Of a stretch of DNA of 64,000 nucleotides, positions 56,668-64,000 are shown piece after piece. The stretch's first letter is position 1, and every line of letters starts with the position of its first letter. A model generated the notes under the pieces. It ran no database searches. It had not been told where the DNA came from and saw only the letters and a program-made list of their open reading frames with translations. Source of the DNA: Acanthosoma haemorrhoidale (taxonomy: Eukaryota > Arthropoda > Insecta > Hemiptera > Acanthosomatidae); NCBI GenBank assembly GCA_930367205.1, contig OV884013.1, forward strand, positions 118,955,827-119,019,826, read 5' to 3'. Both the position numbers and the translations under genes were made by a program.

Positions 56668-57035
56668 TGATAAAATTACAATCTGCCTTTTCGGGCAATA
56701 AGTAATTGAAATCAATGTTTTCATTCATACAGTATTTACAAACAGGCCAGAGACCTCCCAAATCCACATGGTTGTCACCCCCCCCCCCCTTCAATGCGAA
56801 AAAGAAAGCAGACCCTTGGGAGACCCACGCTCATCCATCAGCCGCGTCGCCGAATACGAGCAAGTGGAGGCTGACCAAGAGCGCGAGAGCCACAGACGAT
56901 CAGGACATAATTGGAGAAACTGGTCATTGCCAAGATTCCCATTGTCACGCTTTTATAGCAGGTCACGAGGACGATTATAGGAAGAGGGGTGATGAGTTTG
57001 TACTAGGGTATTAGGGTGGTTGGATAGGTTAAAAT
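56668..57035 (-). mobile_element. Jockey-type LINE 3' end, minus strand
   Basis: On the minus strand it runs from cctatccaaccaccctaat (57030) to the terminal gattgtaattttatca (56668), with a C-run inserted at 56777-56788 and a missing stretch in the coding tail. Confidence 0.8.
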
Positions 57036-57299
57036 ATAGTTAAAGTATAAAATTTCATATTTTTTTTTTATTTTTTTTTTACCCTTAGCTCTTATAAACT
57101 TATAAAAATATGATGTGGGAAAAATAAAGGAAAATTATTTTGGGCTAATGAGTGCCTTTCACTGAGGGGAGTCCCCCATTTGAAGGATGTATGAGAAGGA
57201 TATAGGGTGTGGATTGCCTAAAGGAGGTGGGCAGGGGCCTAAAATAAGTCGGCCTATCGGCCGGAAGGTCGACCCTGCTTAAACAGGTAGATGGGGTCT

Positions 57300-57658
57300 T
57301 GTAGCTTCGGATTTGACAAACCCGGTGTTTAACACGATAACCCCCGCTCCGTTCCCCCATCGATGGCAGGACGCTGTCGCGGCTGGAACGCTTTAGTCTT
57401 AGGTTCTAGGTTTAGGTTTTAGTGTTAGTGTTTTCCACGGTCGCAAGCTGAAGGTGAGCCTCATCACCTAGTGATTGTATGTGTATTGGACTTATTAACA
57501 ACAATCTGAAAGTATTATATTTTATGCACTCCTTAATATGCATCTGCGAATACAGCACGAGGAGACAACTGTAATTCCAAATTTATTTATTTATTTTTGT
57601 CATTGTATATATATTATCAATAAAGAGGTTTTGAAAGAAAAAAAAAAAAAAAAAAAAA
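57300..57658 (+). mobile_element. Repeat C relative with poly(A) tail
   Basis: Carries the core gtgtttaacac...cccatcgatggcagg...gctgtcg also seen at 15483, 22502 and 37650, then aataaagaggttttgaaag and 20 A (57639-57658). The poly(A) is on the plus strand, opposite to the LINE around it. The exact left end is uncertain. Confidence 0.6.
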
Positions 57659-57717
57659 CTTCGGAGATCGGCCTCGATCTCTCGGCTGTGTGTAGATCTT
57701 CAGTCTCCGTCAGGGGG

Positions 57718-58396
57718 CTAGGGTTCGATCACGTCCATCTGTCTCCAGGCTTCGGCGGTCCAGCAGTGCTTCCATCTGACGGGCATTGGTGGTGGTTGAA
57801 GGTCGGAGAATAGTGGGTTGTGGCTGTGTCGGAGTGAGTCGAAAAATTTGATGTGCCTTCTCTTGATGAAATCTTGAATGGTGAGCACTTCAAATTTTTT
57901 ATGCATCTCGTCTGCCTTCATTCGGTCGAGCGGGGTATGTTTGAGGGAGGTGCGGAGAACTCTGTTCTGAAATTGCTGGAGCGTTTTGAGAGTGTTAGGA
58001 GTCAGATACCTGAAGAGAGGGGTCCCGTACATCAAAGCAGGTCTTAGGACGCTCTGGTATATCAGCAGCTTGAGGCGTACCGTTAAAGCCGGGCTGTGAA
58101 GTAGGTGTCCGAGGCTGAAGAATTTCTTCCTGACACTCTTTAACTTCTTGCCAAGATGTTTTGTGAACGACAAGTGTCTACCGAGGGTAATCCCAAGGTA
58201 GCATAGCTTGTTGCTTACAGGGCACTCTTTGCCGTCTAAGACGAAGGATTTCGGGAGATTATTTCTTACGGATTTATAGCTGAATATAATTCCTTGCGTC
58301 TTGGCCGGGTTGACTTTAATGTGGACGGCATCGAGTTTCTCGGCGAATTTCAGGGCTCTGGTGGGATTGATGCTAGTGCTATAAACACTAAAAGCC
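57718..58396 (-). pseudogene. LINE reverse transcriptase C-terminal half
   Basis: A continuous frame of ~226 codons from just after the YADD site: VYSTSINPTRALKFAEKLD, then HIKVNPAKTQGIIFSY, CYLGITLGRHLSFTKHL and LLIYQSVLRPALMYGTPLF, ending RQMDVIEP. It aligns with 51800-52431 at most positions and has no stop, so the insertion is younger than that copy, but the catalytic part of the RT is missing through 5' truncation. Confidence 0.85.
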
Positions 58397-59230
58397 TTTT
58401 ACTAAAGATTTCATGATCTTCGAAAAAATTTAGATTTAAAGACTGGGATAGTTACCAATATACCCAATATCGATGGGAATAGGGTTCCAGAGGACTGTGG
58501 CAGGTCAAAAGGAGCAGGAACATTGCAATGAGTCAGGAAATTTTCAGTTTGTTAATTAATAAAATCCCTATAGATCAATTACCTAAATTTTATCGAACTA
58601 TTTGTCTAAACATACAAATTCAAAATCAGTTTCTTTAACAAGACCCCAACCTTACACAATATACTAGTGATGAAATAATTTTTCATTACACGATAATTAA
58701 TTATCTGGATCTACCATGAATAATCTCTTGCCTCTGACAAACTCACATACAAGATTTTAATGACTTACATTAATTACAGTTCAAAAACATATTGTTTGAC
58801 AACGAGATCTTTAGTGTGATACCCCACTCTACATGACAGAAATATATCATTCGCCTTTGTATAACAAAGTGATTAATTGGTCAGTAGACTTCCCTTGTGT
58901 TTGTCATATGGTCCAATAATCAAATTAAATGTCTAATAAACACTTCATGGTTAAAGATCAAACAGGTCACAATTGCTAGAACTGCATAGCATGCAGGCAG
59001 ACACAGTGTTACTGCTTTCAGAGAAAACATTTTTATTTTAATATAATAGACGGTTAGTATGATCTGAACATTGTAAAAAAACTAGCTTCTCTTCAATATG
59101 ATACCATATCTAGGAGCATTATAAACTAATTTAGCCGATTTCTCATATTTTACAAGTCCGTTTTAGTTTTAAAAACATCTGAATGGTCATCATTTCAGAC
59201 AAATTATTTTAAACGAATAAAACTTATAAA
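58397..59230. other. No recognisable feature
   Basis: AT-rich. Confidence 0.45.
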
Positions 59231-60075
59231 TGTTGTCCCAGAATTAACGCAAGAATTGATTTAAGAAGAAAACACAGTTTTTAGTATTTTTGTTGTTATT
59301 TTTTATTGGATTATAAAGTAAATAGGATAGGATTATTTATGGAATAACACATCGGGCAAATGGCCTCCACGACTTTGCTGGCACATATGCACTCTTTTTT
59401 CGAAATTTTCCATGACCATTTGGCATAAATGTGGTTAAATTTTCTCTTTTAATGCACGGGTGGATGTGGGCTTGTTGACATACACCTTTGACTTCAAATA
59501 ACCCCGTAAGAGGAAATCTAAAGGTGTTAAATCACACGATCTAGGGGGTCAATTCTGATCACCGAAACGAGACAGTACACGACCTAGGAAATGTCTCATG
59601 CAGTATTTGAATTATTTCCTGGACTGTATGGCATTTGGCAGCATCTTGTTGAAACCACATATTGGCCACATCAATATCACCTAATTTCGGCACAAAGAAC
59701 TGTGTTATGGATTTTCAACAACACTCTCACGCACTGCTTCGATATTGACATTTGAACAGCTTGTTTTTGGATGACCAGTGTGTTTACAGTCTCCAACTGA
59801 TCCAGTCTCCCTAAATTTTTCAATTAATGTCTTCACAGCTGATGAAGTGAAACACTATTCCGACCATATTTTGTATGAAATTTTCGAACTGCGGCCGCCA
59901 AACTTTCATTATTTTTGAGACAATGTTCAACAATAAAGACACGTTGTTCTATCGTGTAAAGCTCCATTTTTACTAACCCTAAACTGTCTGCAGTCAAATT
60001 GTTTTTTTGAGGTTTGCTGCACTTTACTGCACAAATGGTGGAAAATTCAAATCTTGCGTTAATTCTGGAACACCC
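59231..60075 (-). mobile_element. Mariner-type element, copy 7, minus strand
   Basis: Both ends are present. On the minus strand the start codon is near 59970: MELYTIEQRVFIVEHCLKNN, then VRKFHTKYGRN. A one-base loss in the SSAVKTLIEKF region breaks the frame. The internal deletion joins a VENP-type codon run to TQFFVPKLGDIDV. The C-terminus reaches DVLFHK-type residues near 59340. It shares the gaaaatcc/ataacacag junction with copy 4. Confidence 0.9.
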
Positions 60076-60454
60076 TTTACAAAGATACAAACACGCATAA
60101 AATGCTTCAATATGAAATAGCAATTGTCCATTGTTTCTTACCGGTTACATTCTCCCTATAATATAGCGGAGCTAGGTTCGCCCTGAAATGTTCAAGATAA
60201 GCTTGGCTACAGCGAGGCGACAGTCGAGGGCCTCTCAAGGGCCTGTGTACAGACGGAAGTACTCCACTGCCACTCAGATAGCGGGAGTCCTGGCCTCGGG
60301 CCGACTGTTCATATCATCATGCTTGTTCGTCATTCTCTCATATTATTTCCCGGGTCAGCTCTTTTCAGCAATGTATCATCCGAAAAAGATGCTACTGTGT
60401 TTTTATAAAGTGGCTAAAATGTATTTGGCTAGATCTAAACGAAAAATAAATACA
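60076..60454. other. Spacer between two mariner copies
   Basis: An open frame from 60188 runs into the next mariner copy. Its first ~88 residues include a hydrophobic stretch (LFISSCLFVILSYYF) but no known domain. Confidence 0.35.
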
Positions 60455-61275
60455 GGGTGTCCCAGAATTAACGCAACATTTGAATTTGCCGCCATTTGTG
60501 CAGTGAAGTGCTGGCAACCCTAAAAAAAAACAATTTGACAGCTGACAGTTTAGGGTTAGTAAAAATGGAGCGTTACACGATAGAACAACGTGTCTTTATT
60601 GTTGAACATTACCTCAAAACTAATGAACGTTTGGCGGCCGCAGTAAGAAAATTTCATACAAAATATGGTCGGAATAGTGTTTTGACTTCATCAACTGTAA
60701 AGAGATTAATTGAAAAATGTAGGGAGGCTGGATCAGTTGGAGACACTAAACACACTCGTCGTCCAAAAACAAGCCGTTCAAATGTCAATATTGAAGAAGT
60801 GCGTGAGAGTGTTGTTGAAAATCCAGGAACATCAATTCGGCGTCGTAAACACACTTTGAGGTGGCAAATATGTGGTTTCAACAAGATGGTGCCACATGCC
60901 ATACAGCCTATGAAATAATTCAAATACTGCATGAGACCTTTCCAGGTCGTGGACTCTCTCGTTTCGGTGATGAGAATTGCCCCCTAGATCGTGAGATTTA
61001 ACACCTTTAGATTTCTTTTTATAGGGTTATTTGAAGTCAAAGGTGTATGTCGACAAGCCCACATCCACCCGTGCATTAAAAGAGGAAATTCAACGCTGCA
61101 TCAAAGAAATTCAACCACATTTATGCCAAATGGTCATGGAAAATTTCGACAAAAGAATGCGTATGTGCCAGCCAATTCTATATACTTTATAATTCAATAA
61201 AAAAAAATAACCACAAAAATACTCAATACTGTGTTTTCTATTTAAATCAAATCTTGTGTTAATTCTGGGACACCC
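60455..61275 (+). mobile_element. Mariner-type element, copy 8
   Basis: Left end at 60455 (GGGTGTCCCAGAATTAACGC), right end at 61275, TA near both flanks. It contains the cleanest N-terminal transposase ORF of the eight copies and has an internal deletion that fuses RRRKHT-type codons to the VANMWF-type region. A further loss before the stop removes the DVLFHK end. Confidence 0.92.
60565..60918 (+). pseudogene. Truncated mariner/IS630-type transposase (DNA-binding half)
   Basis: 117 codons from ATG: MERYTIEQRVFIVEHYLKTN, LAAAVRKFHTKYGRN, TSSTVKRLIEKC, GDTKHTRRPKTSRSN and VRESVVENPGTSIRRR. This is the two-part helix-turn-helix region that binds the terminal repeats. After RRR the frame enters the catalytic domain out of phase (QICGFNKMVPHAIQPMK) and stops, so no nuclease domain is made. 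A protein of only the DNA-binding half could in principle compete with full transposase for the ends; that is inference. Confidence 0.8.
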
Positions 61276-62180
61276 TATAGATTACGTTACGAACATTGCC
61301 AGTGAGGGTGCGCATTATGACGTGATTGTAACTTTCCGCTCCGAGATATGACTGCAAAAGTAGTGTAATAAAAAAGTTATTCCTTCAATATTAGCCCGTA
61401 AAATAATCCTTTTCGTCGAATAAATTCTATCCTAAGATTTATACTCGGATTTACAGACTGCAGTTCGCCAATATTTCTTCGGATATCTCCTCTTCAGTAG
61501 TGTCATGACTAAAAAACCTCTTCCAACTCAAATCAGCCATCGAATCTCGCAATCCTAGATCGTAGCTGCATTTCCCTTCTCACAGATCTGCCTCCTTCGA
61601 CCGTCCTTTATTTGTCCCGGTCACAAATGTTTTGCCATTAATATTCATCGCCCGCCAATTCTTCGAAGCTTTTATTTACCTGAAACCTCACACAAGTAAA
61701 ACATAATATTTTTTTTTTATATATTTGTTGATAAAAAAAAGACTTTACTAGTTCCTCGTCTTACGCTCTTTTTACCCCGGCATTTCCAATTTCCCTCCGT
61801 TCTACCGTAGCTCAAAGTATTATTAAGAAAATCTATTAATAAGAGGTTTGAAAAACGAATATCAGCAAAGCCAATTGATTCACTGCACAGATTGGAAAAC
61901 CTTATTTATGTACTGGAAATAATTTTGCAACTACTACATAAACTTAAGAAGTACAGTTGTCATGACAAAGAAGCTGCTACCTACTACAACGACAATGTCA
62001 TGCGACATCCTCTCCTGAGCACGAGGAAGTTCCCGAACAAAGAGTCGAGTCATCGATAGTTTTATAATGCTAAGGATATTGTAATGCTAATATTATATAT
62101 AATGCTAAAAGTAGAAGGGGCTTGAGCAGAACTGTATACCTCCCTCGTGACTTTATGGTAGACACTGATGGTTCCTGTTA
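61276..62180. other. No recognisable feature
   Basis: No ORF or repeat partner seen. Confidence 0.45.
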
Positions 62181-62351
62181 TTTTTAAGTAAGCAAACGCA
62201 TCCCTCCAAGACCTCCTTACTTCCCAGAATCTTATCCTTTCTTATACATATATGTCTCAGATTTTGCCCCAGACCACACTTGTTACCAAACATTCCACCC
62301 AGTATGTAGTAACGTAACTCTTAATATTTGTATATACAAGTGTTTTGTTAA
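62181..62351 (+). repeat. Segment S, isolated copy
   Basis: Matches the non-mariner part of the tandem at 5819-6385 (aagtaagcaa.cgcatccct...gtaacgtaactcttaat...gtgttttg), without any mariner sequence beside it. Confidence 0.8.
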
Positions 62352-62632
62352 GTAGAAGGGAGTTGAGCAATAATTTTTCGACTACCATCATTAAAAGTGG
62401 CTTTTTAGAACTTATTTTTTATTGTTAGCGGACTGGGATTGCCCCAGAATAAATTGGTTTTATTTTTTAAGGTGATTTAAATTAGGGTATCTAAAGACGA
62501 TTTTACGATCACACTCCTAGACAGATGACAGTAGATGATGAACCATATATAGTAGATTGTTGCTGTTCGCCAACAAGTAACTATGACAATAAGTATGACA
62601 TACCACTATATATGGTCCTACAACTATATATA

Positions 62633-63354
62633 TGTAAAGAAAGTATACTCTCTTTAATTTGAATATGCCACGCTGCTTCTACTGACTACCACTAGATGGA
62701 GCTATCAGCAATATTCTAAAATAAAGAAAGCTGGATGAATGATAATAAATTAGCTTTAGAAAGAACAAAAAAGTCTCATGAATATTACAAGACAATATAT
62801 TGATAAGACTGGAAAACATTGGGAATTTAAGGCAGGAGATACAGTATATATATAGTATGGTCACAAATTAAATAGAAAAAATTAGATGAATTAAAAGTTG
62901 GCCCCTTTTATAAAAACAGAGAAGATGTCAAATTTAATATACAAAATAAAAACCGGAAGAGGAAAGCAATAAACTGGATTCTTTCACATAGAAAAAACTA
63001 CTTCCGATATTAACCGACTGAAAATTGTAACAATTTTCACCTTAGAGAGGGGAGATGTAAAGAAAGTATACTCTATTTAATTTGAATTGGCGCTGCTTCT
63101 ATTGACCACCACTAGTGGATCTGTCAGCAATATTCTTAAACGTAAGAGGATACAGACCGGTTATATTAAGTAACTAACGTTGTAATCAGAGTGTGAATAG
63201 AGAAGTGATAATTATAAACTGTCGTTTCTTTGTTTACAGGTAAGATTGTGTAAATAATATGAATAATTGACATAATATAAAATATATTGAATAAAATTGC
63301 TTTCTTTGTTTACAGAGAAATTGATTTCAGTTCACCCTAAATCATTGTCTTACA
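62633..63354 (+). mobile_element. Internally deleted LTR retrotransposon
   Basis: The 3' LTR, 63056-63354, reads TGTAAAGAAAGTATAC...TTGTCTTACA. The first ~85 bases of the 5' LTR are at 62633. A deletion then joins it to the end of pol: NKLALERTKKSHEYYK, VGPF and HIEKTTSDINRLK are the integrase C-terminal pattern. A purine tract (agagaggggaga, 63044-63055) precedes the 3' LTR. TATA flanks both outer ends (62629-62632 and 63355-63358), a 4-bp duplication. The frame has several stops. Ty3/gypsy type is likely. Confidence 0.8.
63056..63354 (+). repeat. 3' LTR of the deleted element
   Basis: 299 bp with TGT...ACA ends. Its first 85 bases match 62633-62717. Confidence 0.8.
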
Positions 63355-64000
63355 TATATACAACTAATACACATAGCTCCAACTGTTGAGCATGTGCGAT
63401 ATGTTTGCCAATGATGCCAATCCAATAGACAACTAGGACACGAGAAAAATAATTTTGTTTCCACTGTGTTCTAAATTTAGCTACGAGGAGTTATCAGGGC
63501 AACAGGAAGAGGAAAGATTCATGTACGGTTCAGCGGGAGAACAAAGCGAACTATGTGAGATTGGAACAACTCATAAATCATAACGAAAGAAAGCATTGCG
63601 AAAAGTGGATCGCCCACAGTCGCCGTAAAGGACAATGTTACGTTAAAATACTGTTTCGGCTTTGTGTAATCCAGCTTAGAGTAGGATTATATGTAAGTTA
63701 TCATAGTTTTCTAGTGTAGATACATTGTCACGATACTTAATTTATTTTTTTTCTTCGTGAGAACATATGAAAATAAAATCCGCTCTCACAAACGGGAATC
63801 TAATAACCACTTTCATGCCGGCTAAAATATTTTGGAACATTTCCCGTCTTATTTACTCCTGATGTATGAAATCAAAAAGTTGCAATTTTCCTGACTGATG
63901 GAACAGGATGTAAGCAATGGGAATACTGTTATTAGTTATTTAAGCGGGGAATCAAATCTATTATAAATAGATATGCCGGATCTTGAGTGGGATTTAATTT
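63355..64000. other. No recognisable feature
   Basis: No ORF above 60 codons and no repeat partner. Confidence 0.45.

Larger units (their letters stand above)
57060..58396 (-). mobile_element. Jockey-type LINE, second subfamily, with nested repeat C
   Basis: RT coding lies at 58396-57718. The 3' UTR resumes after the nested element and ends at 57080-57060 with gagctaaggg plus an A-run on the minus strand, the same end as the LINE at 51500. Between them, about 57300-57658, sits a plus-strand poly(A)-tailed repeat. 5'-truncated at ~58396. Confidence 0.75.

Overview
This is AT-rich eukaryotic DNA made almost entirely of transposable elements. An insect, possibly hemipteran, is the best fit. The evidence is a family of mariner/IS630-type elements with a well-known insect transposase sequence, Jockey-type LINE fragments, a Ty3/gypsy element with AGTTA...TAACT LTRs, and one exon of the animal Munc13-4/BAIAP3 family with canonical splice sites. 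The species cannot be named from the sequence. There is no sign of bacterial organisation: no operons, Shine-Dalgarno sites or CRISPR arrays.

Layout. 0-11 kb: LINE 3' end, fragments of an LTR family (family 1), a 61-bp satellite, a mariner copy whose left end is tandemly amplified, a composite element bounded by ~180-bp inverted repeats and holding a retroviral-type protease fragment, and one arm (A) of a dispersed inverted repeat. 11-24 kb: a solo LTR with a 4-bp ATAT duplication, mariner remnants, two family-1 LTRs (one flanked by a clean 5-bp duplication), inverted-repeat arm B and more LINE 3' ends. 25.0-30.5 kb: a triple-LTR tandem (LTR-internal-LTR-internal-LTR) of an element coding only for a coiled-coil gag-like protein. 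30.6-35.9 kb: a young, apparently complete Ty3/gypsy element on the minus strand with LTRs identical by eye, a tRNA-Phe primer site, and gag and pol in one frame separated by a single UGA. 36-44 kb: family-1 LTRs, one of them nested inside a mariner copy, and the one confident host-gene piece, a 162-bp exon at 42229-42390 (minus). 44.1-46.8 kb: a 67-copy, 40-bp GC-rich satellite. 49.2-49.7 kb: an 18-bp array. 50-64 kb: LINE reverse-transcriptase pseudogenes and 3' ends, four mariner copies (counting the one at 47.3 kb) and an internally deleted LTR retrotransposon.

Function. Only the gypsy element looks potentially able to make a full set of proteins (gag, protease, RT, RNase H, integrase; no env). 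The gag-only element, the solo LTRs and the deleted mariners would depend on partners elsewhere. The rest is probably intron or intergenic DNA of the Munc13-family gene. All comparisons were made by eye; divergence values and family names need alignment and database searches.
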